NCBI RefSeq assembly: GCF_001894885.1
Contig: NZ_BCXB01000001.1
Span: 62,001-126,000, forward strand
Direction of reading: 5' to 3'
Source of the DNA: Rhodococcus marinonascens NBRC 14363
Lineage (GTDB): Bacteria; Actinomycetota; Actinomycetes; Mycobacteriales; Mycobacteriaceae
Length of the DNA stretch: 64,000 bases
Positions 19,732-28,286 of this stretch are shown in pieces (within the stretch, counting starts at the first letter, position 1; every line of letters begins with the position of its first letter). A model generated the notes under the pieces. The model made no database searches. It was not told where the DNA came from and was given only the letters and a program-made list of their open reading frames with translations. Made by a program: the position numbers and the translations under genes.

Positions 19732-20256
19732 ATGTCTTCCAAACATTCATCCATTGGTTCTTCGTCGGCGCCCGCGCCGAAGGATCTTCGGTCTGCGCCA
19801 CCCCTCGACGACATCGACCGAATCCTGCTCGATCGGCTCTCTCGTGACGCCCGCATACCGAACAATGCTCTCGCCGCAGCTGCCGGTATCGCACCGTCAA
19901 CCTGTCTCGGGCGGGTGCGATCCCTCGTCGATCGCGGGGTGATTCGCGGCTTCCACGCGGACATCGACCCGGCCGCACTGGGCCGGGATCTGGAGGCGAT
20001 GATCGCAGTTCGCGTCCTGGCAGGTGCGAGGAAGAGCCTGGGCGCGCTATCGACGCAGCTCGTGGCCTTGGACGAAGTGCTTGACGTCTATTTCATCGCC
20101 GGTGCCGACGATTATCTGATTCACGTGGCAACGCAGAACAGCGGGGAATTGCGCAATTTCGTTCTCGAGCACCTGAGCGCGCACCCGGCGGTCGCATCGA
20201 CCGAGACCATCCTCATCTTCGAGCATGTCCGGCCTCGCGGCGGCGCTGTCGCGTGA
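19732..20256 (+). CDS. aldR: Lrp/AsnC-family regulator, probable AldR
   Basis: This 174-residue regulator probably controls the divergent ald gene in response to alanine. A Ser/Pro-rich N-terminal extension (about 25 residues) precedes the helix-turn-helix (LDDIDRILLDRLSRDAR, then NNALAAAAGIAPSTCLGRV), and a C-terminal RAM ligand-binding domain contains VLDVYFIAGADDYLIHVA. The 121 bases between the two start codons are AT-richer than the surroundings and presumably contain the operators; I see no single clean palindrome there. It converges with pxpB with 21 bases between stops. Confidence 0.92.
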   Translation: MSSKHSSIGSSSAPAPKDLRSAPPLDDIDRILLDRLSRDARIPNNALAAAAGIAPSTCLGRVRSLVDRGVIRGFHADIDPAALGRDLEAMIAVRVLAGARKSLGALSTQLVALDEVLDVYFIAGADDYLIHVATQNSGELRNFVLEHLSAHPAVASTETILIFEHVRPRGGAVA

Positions 20257-20277
20257 GTGGTTCTCGGCCCGTATGCC

Positions 20278-20889
20278 TCACTCCGCTACGAAGTGGACCA
20301 CCACACCGGGGCGGAGCAGGGCTGGGGGTGTGCGTGCGGGGTCCCAGATCGGCTCGTCCGTGGTCCCAATGAGCTGCCACCCGCCGGGCGAACTGCGAGG
20401 ATAGATGCCGGTGAATCCGCCGGCGAGACCGACCGCCCCCGCGGGAACACTGGTGCGGGGCGAGTCGCGGCGGGGGACCAGCAGTTCGGGAGCATCGCCC
20501 CTGAGGTATCCGAAACCGGGGGCGAAGCCGCAGAACGCTACCGTCCAGGGTGTCCCGGTGTGAGCGGCGATCACGTTGTTCACATCGAGCCCGGTGTGTC
20601 CGGCCACCTCCTGGAGGTCGGGACCGTCGTAGTGAACCGCAATCTGTATCTCTTCCCCCGGAGCCTCGGTCTCCGGCGGCTGTGGTTCTGTCGTGCGAAC
20701 CCACTTGGCCACGCGATCCCTTCGGATCACCCAGCGGTCGAATCGGATGAGAATGGTGCGCGCAGCGGGGACCACCTCTCGGATTCCGGGTGGGCGGGAT
20801 GCGTCGAGAGTGCGGAAATGTGCGAGCACGGTGTCCAGATCCTCGAACTCGGCGAGGATCGCCGCTTCGCCGGCGTCGAGGATGCGCAT
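20278..20889 (-). CDS. pxpB: 5-oxoprolinase subunit B
   Basis: This 203-residue KipI/allophanate hydrolase subunit 1 family protein is the PxpC partner in 5-oxoprolinase. The family signature is AFCGFAPGFGYLRG near residue 110, followed by VPAGAVGLAGGFTGIYPRSSPGGWQLIG. I chose ATG 20889, which shares one base with the pxpA stop (TGATG), indicating translational coupling; an ATG at 20916 is an alternative. In most genomes pxpC follows directly; here the next gene downstream is the convergent Lrp regulator. Confidence 0.92.
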   Translation of the reverse strand: MRILDAGEAAILAEFEDLDTVLAHFRTLDASRPPGIREVVPAARTILIRFDRWVIRRDRVAKWVRTTEPQPPETEAPGEEIQIAVHYDGPDLQEVAGHTGLDVNNVIAAHTGTPWTVAFCGFAPGFGYLRGDAPELLVPRRDSPRTSVPAGAVGLAGGFTGIYPRSSPGGWQLIGTTDEPIWDPARTPPALLRPGVVVHFVAE

Positions 20890-21647
20890 CAGACGAAAGG
20901 CCTCACTGTGACGCACTCAGTGTCGAGTAAAGACCTTATGGCAGTTGTTAATGCGACGGACTTGGGAGTATCACCGTGTACGCAGACGGATTCGGCTGTG
21001 ACCGAGAGTGGAGTGCCGTCGACGGCATCGAGAGCGTGATCGACGACGAGTCTGCGAACTCGCTCAGCCACCACCATCGGATCGTTCAGGACGGCCCCGT
21101 CCGTCGTCCGGGGAACCAGGGTTCCTTCGGGCGTGTAGGCGCGGTCGGCGAACGCCTCGGCGACCGTACGAAGCCCGGCCGACTCGGCCTCCTCGAAGAA
21201 TATCGAGCCGGGGAGGCCCAGGACCGGAAGCGTTTGGTCGTAGGCGCGGATCGCCGCGACCACTGCGCGGGCCTGTTCGCGGTGATGCACGATCGCGTTG
21301 TATAGGGCTCCGTGCGGCTTGACGTAAGTCACAGAGGATCCGGAAACCCGCGCAAGGCCGTCGAGCGCGCCGATCTGATAGATGACATCGGCTGTCAGGT
21401 CGCGTGGCGTGATATCGATGAACCGACGCCCGAACCCGGCGAGGTCGCGGTAGCCCACCTGCGCTCCGATACGGACTGTGAGGTCAGCCGCGGCAGTACA
21501 CGTGGACAACAGTGTCGCGGGATCACCCGCATGGAAGCCACAGGCCACGTTGGCGCTGGTGACCAGTTTCAGCATCGCCGAGTCGTCGCCGAGGGTCCAA
21601 GCGCCGAAGCTCTCGCCGAGGTCACTGTTCAGATCGATTGCCGACAC
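20889..21647 (-). CDS. pxpA: 5-oxoprolinase subunit A (LamB/YcsF family)
   Basis: This 252-residue TIM-barrel protein of the LamB/YcsF family is the third 5-oxoprolinase subunit. Signatures visible are IDLNSDLGESFG at the N-terminus, ANVACGFHAGDP near residue 33, YVKPHGALYNAI near 100 and the C-terminal VCVHGDTP. The start is placed at GTG 21647 because the family begins just before this IDLN motif; there is no good ribosome binding site. It lies 67 bases downstream of the metal-transporter permease gene on the same strand, so read-through from that operon is possible. Confidence 0.9.
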   Translation of the reverse strand: MSAIDLNSDLGESFGAWTLGDDSAMLKLVTSANVACGFHAGDPATLLSTCTAAADLTVRIGAQVGYRDLAGFGRRFIDITPRDLTADVIYQIGALDGLARVSGSSVTYVKPHGALYNAIVHHREQARAVVAAIRAYDQTLPVLGLPGSIFFEEAESAGLRTVAEAFADRAYTPEGTLVPRTTDGAVLNDPMVVAERVRRLVVDHALDAVDGTPLSVTAESVCVHGDTPKSVALTTAIRSLLDTECVTVRPFV

Positions 21648-21714
21648 GTATTCGATACTAGAGTTGGTGGCGATGTCGGCGCCGTATTTCCCCGGCCACC
21701 TGTCGAGTAGGGCA

Positions 21715-22602
21715 TCAGTGTGCGTGTGCGGGAACGATCCGTCCGGCGTTCTTTCGCCGCGATGATCCGGTGAGGCGGCACACGAGGTAGATGACGAACG
21801 AGATCGTGGTGACGAAACTCGACACCGGTACACCGGGCGCCAGAGATAGCAGGATACCGCCGACCGCGGCGAGTTCCGCGAACGCGATCGACAGGATTGT
21901 GGCCTTCAGCGGGTTCGCGGTGATGTAGGCGGCGGCCGCGGCGGGGGTGATGAGCAGAGCCATCACGAGCAGCGCTCCAACGATCTGGACGCCGAGCGCG
22001 GCGGTGATGCCGACGAGCACAGCGAAGACGATCGACAGCGCGCGCACGGGAACGCCGCGGGCTTCGGCGACGTCGGGGTCGGTGCTCGCGAACAGGAGAG
22101 GCCGGTAGATCAACCCGAGGACACCGATGACCAGCACGGCGCAGAGCAGCAGAAGTTGCAGTCCGTGGTTGCCCGGGGCCACGATCTGACCGATCAGCAA
22201 CGAGAAACTGGTGCCGGTGCGGCCCTGATACGACCAGATGAACAACACCGACAGGCCGAGGCCGAACGCCATGATCACGCCGATCACGGAGTCACGGTCG
22301 CGGGCTTTCGAGCCGAGTAGTCCGAATAGGACCGCCGCGACCACCGAACCGACAATGGCGCCGGCGCCCACGCTGACGCCGACCAGGAGCGCCGCCGACG
22401 CACCGGTCAGTGAGAGTTCACTGGTCCCGTGCACCGCGAACGACATTTGCCGGCTGACGATCAGGGGGCCGATGGCGCCGGCCAGCAGGCCCAGGATGGC
22501 ACCGGCGAGCAACGCTTGCTGAACGAAGTCGTACTGCAGGAGAGTGACGGTGGTCGAGACGTCGAACATGCGCGACATCGCGTCGGTGAACTTGTTGCTC
22601 AT
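21715..22602 (-). CDS. znuB: Metal ABC transporter permease (ZnuB/MntB type)
   Basis: This 295-residue ABC-3 family membrane protein forms the channel of a zinc or manganese importer. It shows about eight hydrophobic helices, including ALLAGAILGLLAGAIGPLIV, and the family region FAVHGTSELSLTGASAALL that contacts the ATPase. The start is ATG 22602, overlapping the ATPase stop by four bases (ATGA). The C-terminus is basic and His-containing (PAHAH). Order is substrate-binding protein, ATPase, permease, all on the minus strand. Metal specificity cannot be read from the permease. Confidence 0.92.
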   Translation of the reverse strand: MSNKFTDAMSRMFDVSTTVTLLQYDFVQQALLAGAILGLLAGAIGPLIVSRQMSFAVHGTSELSLTGASAALLVGVSVGAGAIVGSVVAAVLFGLLGSKARDRDSVIGVIMAFGLGLSVLFIWSYQGRTGTSFSLLIGQIVAPGNHGLQLLLLCAVLVIGVLGLIYRPLLFASTDPDVAEARGVPVRALSIVFAVLVGITAALGVQIVGALLVMALLITPAAAAAYITANPLKATILSIAFAELAAVGGILLSLAPGVPVSSFVTTISFVIYLVCRLTGSSRRKNAGRIVPAHAH

Positions 22603-23477
22603 GCGTGTTCCTCGCCCGTGTGATGCACACCCTCGCCGGGCCGCAATCCGCCGGCGCTGCCGAGTGCGTCGATGGCGTCGCCGGTGCCGATCACGACGAG
22701 ACGGCCGCGGACGTGCAGCACCTCCACGTCGGTGCGATACAACTCGGAGAGCACCTCCGAGGTCATGACGTCTTCCGGTGTGCCGATCCGAAACTGTCCG
22801 TCGACCAGGTAGAGCACGCGGTCGACCAGCGGGAGGATCGGATTGATCTCGTGCGTGACGAAGAGCACGGCGGTGTTGTGGGTGCGGCGACGGCGGTCGA
22901 TCAGACCGGACACCAGGTTCTGGTTGGCCAGGTCCAAGCTCAGCAGAGGTTCGTCGCACAGCAGTATCTGCGGATCGCCCACGAGGGCCTGGGCAATGCG
23001 CAGGCGTTGCTGCTCACCACCGGACATCGAGCCAATCGGCGCGTCGGCGTAATTCTGCGCACCGACCTCGGCGATCGCGGCGTCGACGATCGCGTGCCGG
23101 CGGCCGCGCCGAAGAAATCCGGTGCCCCACCGGTGTCCGTCTACACCTAGCCCGACGAGGTCGCGTCCGCGCAGCGGCAACCCGTCGTCCAGAGACTTCT
23201 GTTGGGGGACGTACCCGACATGCGAATTACCCGCACGTGCGGGAGATCCGACGATCTTTGCCGATCCGGCACTGAGCCCTAGTTGGCCGAGTAGCACTTT
23301 GAGCAGCGACGTCTTGCCCGATCCGTTGGGCCCGAGAACGGCAACGAACTCGCCGGGTTCGACGGTGAGATCGAGGTCTTCCCACAGTGTGCGTTCGCCG
23401 AAGGACAGCCGCGCCCCCGTCAACTCCACAGCGGGGATGCGACCGTTGTCAGCGGTTCTCGATGTAGGTTCTGTCAC
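22599..23477 (-). CDS. znuC: Metal ABC transporter ATP-binding protein (ZnuC/MntA type)
   Basis: This 292-residue cytoplasmic ATPase energises the metal importer. It has Walker A LGPNGSGKTSLLKVLLG near residue 49, the Q-loop VPQQ, the ABC signature SMSGGEQQRLRIAQAL and Walker B ILLCDEPLLSLD. The start is taken as GTG 23477, 7 bases after the substrate-binding protein stop; an upstream TTG at 23510 is less likely. A C-terminal extension of about 60 residues past the H-loop region is slightly longer than in typical ZnuC. Confidence 0.92.
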   Translation of the reverse strand: MTEPTSRTADNGRIPAVELTGARLSFGERTLWEDLDLTVEPGEFVAVLGPNGSGKTSLLKVLLGQLGLSAGSAKIVGSPARAGNSHVGYVPQQKSLDDGLPLRGRDLVGLGVDGHRWGTGFLRRGRRHAIVDAAIAEVGAQNYADAPIGSMSGGEQQRLRIAQALVGDPQILLCDEPLLSLDLANQNLVSGLIDRRRRTHNTAVLFVTHEINPILPLVDRVLYLVDGQFRIGTPEDVMTSEVLSELYRTDVEVLHVRGRLVVIGTGDAIDALGSAGGLRPGEGVHHTGEEHA

Positions 23478-23484
23478 GAGCCGA

Positions 23485-24408
23485 TCAGTTCGATTGCAGC
23501 GCTGCGGCAAGCGCGTCGGCGGTGTTGGTTTGCCAACGAATGTAGTCGAGACCCTCAGGCAGGGTTTCGGTCACCTCGACGACGGGAATCCCCGCGGACT
23601 CGGCCGTGGCCCGTGCGTCCTGGGTGACGCGGTCCTGCGTCTGCACGTTGTAGACGAGTGCCTTCACTTCGTTGTCCGTGAGCAGTTGCCGCATCGCGGC
23701 GATCGCTGCTGGGGCGGGATCGTTGCCGTTCTCAATGGCACTCGTGAAGTCGGTCGGGGTGAGGTCATTCACGTCTGCCGACCGTAGGAGGTAGTGGGCG
23801 ATCGGTTCGGTTTGTGCGACGGGGGCGTTCGGGTGCGCTGCCGCGATCGCGTCGGTTGCGGCCGAGATCTGCTCGAGTTGGCCGTGAAAGTTGTCGGCGT
23901 TGGTCCGGTAGGCGTCGGCGTTGCTGGGGTCGAGTTCGCCGAGTTTGTCTGCGATAGACCGCGCGGTCGCGTTGACCGTGTCGGCGTCGAACCAGACGTG
24001 CTCGTTCGCGTTGCGGCGGTCGTCGCCCTCGTGCGTGTCGGTCGCCAGCAGGTCGAACGCGTTGACCGTGAGTTGGTTGCTGCCGCCGGAGGCGATGATG
24101 TCGTCGACGAACTGGTCGTATCCGCCGCCGTTGTAGACGATCAGGGACGCGTCGGTGAGTCTTGCGGCGTCGGACGGGGTCGCCTCGAACGAGTGCGGAT
24201 CGGACGATGGCTCGGAGACGATCGAGGTGACGGCGACCTTGTCGCCCGCGACGGCCTGCGCGACGCTGCCCCAGACATTCGTCGACGCGACGACGGTGAG
24301 GGTACCGTCGCCACCTGTGCCGGAGGCGCAGGCAGTGAGCGTGAGAGCCGTGGCGAACGAGAGCCCTGCGACCGCTGTGGCCACACGAAGAGATGGGGAA
24401 CCGCGCAC
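23485..24408 (-). CDS. znuA: Metal ABC transporter substrate-binding lipoprotein (ZnuA type)
   Basis: This 307-residue lipoprotein of the cluster A-I metal-binding family has a signal peptide with lipobox LTAC near residue 27. Metal ligands expected from the family are present: His in SDPHSFEAT, His in NEHVWFD (with an acidic, His-containing stretch TDTHEGDDRRNANEH just before it), His in TEPIAHYLL, and a C-terminal acidic residue. The short His/Asp loop favours zinc but does not prove it. The start is GTG 24408 with AGGAG six bases upstream. A TATAAT -10 and an odd-length palindrome precede it. Confidence 0.92.
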   Translation of the reverse strand: MRGSPSLRVATAVAGLSFATALTLTACASGTGGDGTLTVVASTNVWGSVAQAVAGDKVAVTSIVSEPSSDPHSFEATPSDAARLTDASLIVYNGGGYDQFVDDIIASGGSNQLTVNAFDLLATDTHEGDDRRNANEHVWFDADTVNATARSIADKLGELDPSNADAYRTNADNFHGQLEQISAATDAIAAAHPNAPVAQTEPIAHYLLRSADVNDLTPTDFTSAIENGNDPAPAAIAAMRQLLTDNEVKALVYNVQTQDRVTQDARATAESAGIPVVEVTETLPEGLDYIRWQTNTADALAAALQSN

Positions 24409-24445
24409 AGAAAACTCCTGACCAAGACCGAGCGCTATACGCTAT

Positions 24446-24460
24446 TGGAAACCGTTACCA
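24446..24460. promoter_or_regulatory. 15-base palindrome over the metal-transporter promoter
   Basis: TGGAAACCGTTACCA reads as TGG-n-AAC-n-GTT-n-CCA, symmetric except one position on each side. On the minus strand a perfect TATAAT (24465 to 24460) lies just upstream, so the palindrome would cover the transcription start of znuACB. Odd-length 15-base palindromes over promoters are typical of Zur boxes in actinobacteria. The divergent LacI regulator at 24547 is a second candidate binder, but LacI operators usually have an even length with a central CG. Confidence 0.55.
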
Positions 24461-24546
24461 TTATACTTTAGCGGATAGTGCCTGGTAGTGCACTTTCGGT
24501 ACAACCTCGATGAGCCTCGGCCCGGTCCAGGTACTAACGTCCCCCT

Positions 24547-25638
24547 ATGCCTAGACCTCGACAGCCTCGTCGCCAAGCCACGTTGGCGTCGCTCGCGGCC
24601 GAGTTGAGTATTTCGCGAACGACGGTGTCCAACGCCTACAACAGGCCGGATCAGCTTTCGCCGGAACTTCGTGACCGGGTGCTGCAGGCAGCGAAACGGC
24701 GCGGCTACGCAGGCCCCGACCCCTTGGCCCGGTCCCTCCGCACGCGTAAGGCTGGTGCCGTGGGACTGTTGCTCACCGAAGCCCTCAGCTACTCCTTCCG
24801 AGATCCCGCGGCGATGCGCTTTCTGTCCGGACTCGCGGAGTCGTGCGAGACCGCCGGACAGGGACTGCTCCTGATTCCGGCCGGCCCGGGCCGCAGGGAA
24901 GAGGACGCCGCCACTGTCGTCCAGCAGGCCGGTGTCGATGGTTTCGTCGTGTATTCGGTGGCCGACGACGACCCGTACCTCGCCGCGGTATGTGAGCGGC
25001 ACCTGCCGATGGTCGTCTGCGATCAGCCGCGGGAAGTTCCGGGCGCATCGCTCGTGGGAATCGACGACCGTGGCGCGATGTGCGATCTCGCCGACTATCT
25101 GATCGGTCTCGGCCACCGCGACATCGGTGTGCTGAGTATGCGATTGGGCCGTGACCGTTCGGACGTGCTCGCCGACGCCGAGCGGTTGCGGTCACCGAAC
25201 TTCCACGTGCAGCGCGAGCGGATCGAGGGGGTGCGCGACGCCCTGTCCACCGCGGGTCTGGACCCCGGAAGGCTCACGGTCGTCGAGCGATTCGAGCACA
25301 CCGGAAAGTCGGGCTATTCCGCCGCGGCCGAGGCGCTCGACGTCAATCCCCGAATCACCGCACTCGTGTGCACGACCGACGTCCTCGCGCTCGGCGCGCT
25401 GGATTGGGCGCGTCGGCAGGGTATCGACGTGCCCGGCCAATTGTCGATCACGGGCTTCGATGGCGTCGACGACGCACTGCGTGAAGGCCTGACCACCGTC
25501 CGGCAGCCGCAGGAGGAGAAGGGACGTCGGGCAGGGGCACTGCTCCTGCTGCCTTCGCGTTCCGGTGGCGCGACCGTCGAGATGCTCAGGACCGAATTGC
25601 TGCCCGGCTCGACAGCGGGACGGTCCGCCAAATATTGA
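24547..25638 (+). CDS. LacI-family transcriptional regulator
   Basis: This 363-residue repressor has an N-terminal helix-turn-helix (TLASLAAELSISRTTVSNAY, residues 12-31), hinge helix region near RRGYAGPDPLARSLRT, and a periplasmic-binding-protein-like ligand domain (VGLLLTEALSY, VDGFVVYSVAD, VGIDDRGAM, ALVCTTDVLALGAL, ITGFDGVDDAL). The position between the rlmB block and kstR matches the LacI-type gene Rv3575c of M. tuberculosis. The ligand is unknown. It diverges from the znuACB operon by 138 bases. Its stop lies in a short duplicated sequence shared with the end of the next, convergent gene. Confidence 0.92.
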   Translation: MPRPRQPRRQATLASLAAELSISRTTVSNAYNRPDQLSPELRDRVLQAAKRRGYAGPDPLARSLRTRKAGAVGLLLTEALSYSFRDPAAMRFLSGLAESCETAGQGLLLIPAGPGRREEDAATVVQQAGVDGFVVYSVADDDPYLAAVCERHLPMVVCDQPREVPGASLVGIDDRGAMCDLADYLIGLGHRDIGVLSMRLGRDRSDVLADAERLRSPNFHVQRERIEGVRDALSTAGLDPGRLTVVERFEHTGKSGYSAAAEALDVNPRITALVCTTDVLALGALDWARRQGIDVPGQLSITGFDGVDDALREGLTTVRQPQEEKGRRAGALLLLPSRSGGATVEMLRTELLPGSTAGRSAKY

Positions 25639-25688
25639 TCCGCAGCTTCAGGCCAGTACCAGTACTGATCCGCAGCTTCAAGCCAGTA
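25636..25688. repeat. Direct repeat spanning the convergent gene ends
   Basis: A 23-base sequence at 25636-25658 recurs at 25666-25688 with one mismatch (TGATCCGCAGCTTCA then GGCCAGTA or AGCCAGTA), a 30-base period. Copy 1 contains the LacI-gene stop codon. Copy 2 covers the last codons and stop of the convergent trehalose-phosphatase/GH15 gene. It looks like a small local duplication that left both gene ends functional. Confidence 0.8.
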
Positions 25689-28218
25689 GTTGAGCGCAGC
25701 GCAGCAGGCCGAGGTGGCTGTAGGCCTGGGGATGGTTGCCCAATGAGCGTTCGGCGACGGGGTCGTACTCCTCGCTGAGGAGCCCGGTTGGTCCGGCCGC
25801 GGCGACCAGTTGCGCGAACAGTGCCTCCGCCTGCGACCGCTGACCGATCAGCAGGTACGCCTCGACCAGCCAGGCCGCGCAGAGGTGGAACCCGCCTTCG
25901 TTGCCGGGCAGGCCGTCGTCGTGGTGGTACCGATACACCGTTGAACCACTGCGCAGTTCCGCCTCGGTCGCGGTGACGGTCGCGGTGAACCGCTCATCCG
26001 ACGGATCGATCAGCCCCGACAGCCCGATGTGCAGGGTGGCGGCGTCGAGATCAGTGCCGTCGTATGCGGCGGTGTAGGAGCGGACCTCCTCCTTCCAGCC
26101 CTTCTCGCGCACCTCCTCGGCGATCTTGTCGCGCAACGGCATCCACCCGGGTGCGATGTCTCGGCCGAAGTGCTTCGCCAGGGTGACCGCGCGGTCGACG
26201 GTGACCCAGCCCATCACCTTGGAGTACACGTGGTGGCGCGGGTTGTCGCGAATTTCCCAGATTCCGTGATCGGGCTCGAACCAGCGCCGCTCTACGGCCT
26301 CGACCATCGCGCACAACAGTTTCCAATCGCGGTCGTTGAGCGCAACCTCCGCGCCCTGCCTCTCACGGGCGTTGGCCAGATCGGAGATCAGTTCGACGAT
26401 GGGTCCGAACACGTCGAGTTGCACCTGCTGATTGGCCGCGTTGCCGATGCGGACGGGCCGCGAACCGGCGTATCCGGGCAGTGAGTCGATCACGGCCTCG
26501 GGAGGCAGTCCGGCGCCGTAGAGCGTGTAGAGGGGGTGCAGGCGTTCGGGGCCGGGTAGTGTCTCGAGCACGTCGTGCACCCAGGAGAGATAGCCCTCCG
26601 CTTCTCCGAGCGAACCGAGGCTGACGAGCGCGGACGCCGTGAGTGCGGCGTCGCGGAGCCAGCAGTAGCGGTAGTCCCAGTTGCGGACTCCGCCGATCTC
26701 CTCCGGTAGGGAAGTGGTGGCCGACGCCATGATCGATCCGGAGTCGACATGCACCAGACCACGGAGGGTGAGCGCCGAGCGCTTCATCAGGTCGGGCTTC
26801 AAGGTGGGGAGGGTGAGTTCCTTCGCCCAATCCGACCAGTACGACTCCGACAGGGCCCGACGCTCGGCCTCGGGAGTCTCCGAAGGCCGGATATTATCTG
26901 TGCCACAACGCAATTCCAAAATGATAGCGCCATCGGATGGATCGACCACGGCGTGAGCCGTCTGCTGATTTCCGTCAGAAATGACGTTCCACTGCACTCC
27001 TGGGGAGCGCAGGACGATCGGGTCGTTGATGCCGTGTACGCGCAATCCTTCGGCGAGCACCTCGATGGTGACCTGACTTTGGCCGAACTCGGGCCGCGGT
27101 GCAAACGATACGACGGCGGCGGCCCGACCGGTGATCACACGGGTCAGGTCCGTGCGACCCGGTTGCACGTCGTGCGGCAAGTAGTCGGTCACAGCGAGGC
27201 TCGCCCACCGCGTCTGCACCGTCATCGTGCTGTCAACGTATCGCTGGCTCAGCGGCAGGGCGCTACGGTGCGGGCCGACGCTGAAGTGGCCGGCTTCCGG
27301 CCCGCCGAGTAGGTGAGCGAACACGGATGCCGAGTCGGGTTCCGGGTGACACAGCCACGTCAAGGTTGCGTCGGGCGTAACGAGTGCGACCGTCCGTGGG
27401 CTGGCAAGCATCGTGAGGCGCTCGATCGGCGGAGCGTGCGCCCCGGACAGCCAGGTGCGACGCTCGTCGAGTAGAAACGCGAGGGCGGCGGCCACGTCTT
27501 CGGTGCTGGACACCCGGAACTCGGCGAGGCTGTCGCCGTCGCCGACCTTCACGCCGATGTCCGGACCTTGGAGTCGCTGGAAGGCATTTTCGTCGGTGAC
27601 GTCGTCGCCGAGGAATACGGCTGCGGTGGCGGCTTCCTGGTGGCGGATCAGGTCGAGAGCATGGCCCTTGTCGGTGGCGACGACGGCCAGTTCAACCACG
27701 GACTTGCCTTCGGTGACCTCCACGCCCACTCGCTGTCCGGCATTGGCGTACACCGTCGCCAGAGCCTTCGCGCCCTCCTCCGGGTCAGCGTTGCGTACAT
27801 GGAGGGCGACGCTCGCCGGCTTGGTCTCCACCGACGTGCCCGGATGCAGTGCCGAGATCAGCTGGATTTCCTCGGTGATCTCACGGAGCAGCCGTTTCGC
27901 ATTGGCATCGATCGCATGGATGAATCCGATGTCGAATTCCGAGCCGTGGCTTCCGACGAGTTGAACCTCGGCGGGCAGTCGCGACAGCGCGGCCAGATCC
28001 TTCAGTGCCCGTCCCGAAATGACGGCCGCCGTCGTACCTGCAAGCCCGGCCAGTGCCCGGAGGGCACGCACCGATTCGGCATGGGGGAACGCCTTCTCCG
28101 GATCGGAGACGATGGGGGCCATCGTGCCGTCGTAGTCGGAAGCGACGAGCAGGCGAGGAGTCCGCGCCACCCTCGCGAGGGCGCGACGAAGTTCGATAGG
28201 CAGATCTAGGGCACTCAC
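25678..28218 (-). CDS. otsB: Trehalose-6-phosphate phosphatase fused to a GH15 glucoamylase-type domain
   Basis: This 846-residue two-domain protein has residues 1-250 as a HAD-type trehalose-phosphatase, with the nucleophile motif SDYDGTMAPIV near residue 27 and the metal-binding motif GDDVTDENAF near 203. Residues 260-846 form a glycoside hydrolase family 15 domain (NWDYRYCWLRDAALTASAL near 515, C-terminal SLGNHPQAYSHLGLL). The phosphatase would complete OtsA-type trehalose synthesis; the GH15 part resembles trehalase/glucoamylase enzymes and could hydrolyse the product or an oligosaccharide. Start GTG 28218 has a poor ribosome binding site. Both active-site regions look intact. No otsA is in the window. 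Confidence 0.88.
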   Translation of the reverse strand: MSALDLPIELRRALARVARTPRLLVASDYDGTMAPIVSDPEKAFPHAESVRALRALAGLAGTTAAVISGRALKDLAALSRLPAEVQLVGSHGSEFDIGFIHAIDANAKRLLREITEEIQLISALHPGTSVETKPASVALHVRNADPEEGAKALATVYANAGQRVGVEVTEGKSVVELAVVATDKGHALDLIRHQEAATAAVFLGDDVTDENAFQRLQGPDIGVKVGDGDSLAEFRVSSTEDVAAALAFLLDERRTWLSGAHAPPIERLTMLASPRTVALVTPDATLTWLCHPEPDSASVFAHLLGGPEAGHFSVGPHRSALPLSQRYVDSTMTVQTRWASLAVTDYLPHDVQPGRTDLTRVITGRAAAVVSFAPRPEFGQSQVTIEVLAEGLRVHGINDPIVLRSPGVQWNVISDGNQQTAHAVVDPSDGAIILELRCGTDNIRPSETPEAERRALSESYWSDWAKELTLPTLKPDLMKRSALTLRGLVHVDSGSIMASATTSLPEEIGGVRNWDYRYCWLRDAALTASALVSLGSLGEAEGYLSWVHDVLETLPGPERLHPLYTLYGAGLPPEAVIDSLPGYAGSRPVRIGNAANQQVQLDVFGPIVELISDLANARERQGAEVALNDRDWKLLCAMVEAVERRWFEPDHGIWEIRDNPRHHVYSKVMGWVTVDRAVTLAKHFGRDIAPGWMPLRDKIAEEVREKGWKEEVRSYTAAYDGTDLDAATLHIGLSGLIDPSDERFTATVTATEAELRSGSTVYRYHHDDGLPGNEGGFHLCAAWLVEAYLLIGQRSQAEALFAQLVAAAGPTGLLSEEYDPVAERSLGNHPQAYSHLGLLRCAQLLA

Positions 28219-28286
28219 ATGATCAAATCTAGGTGATACGACGGCACCGAGTGCGCCATCTTCGTGTGCAACGCTCGGATCGCGTC

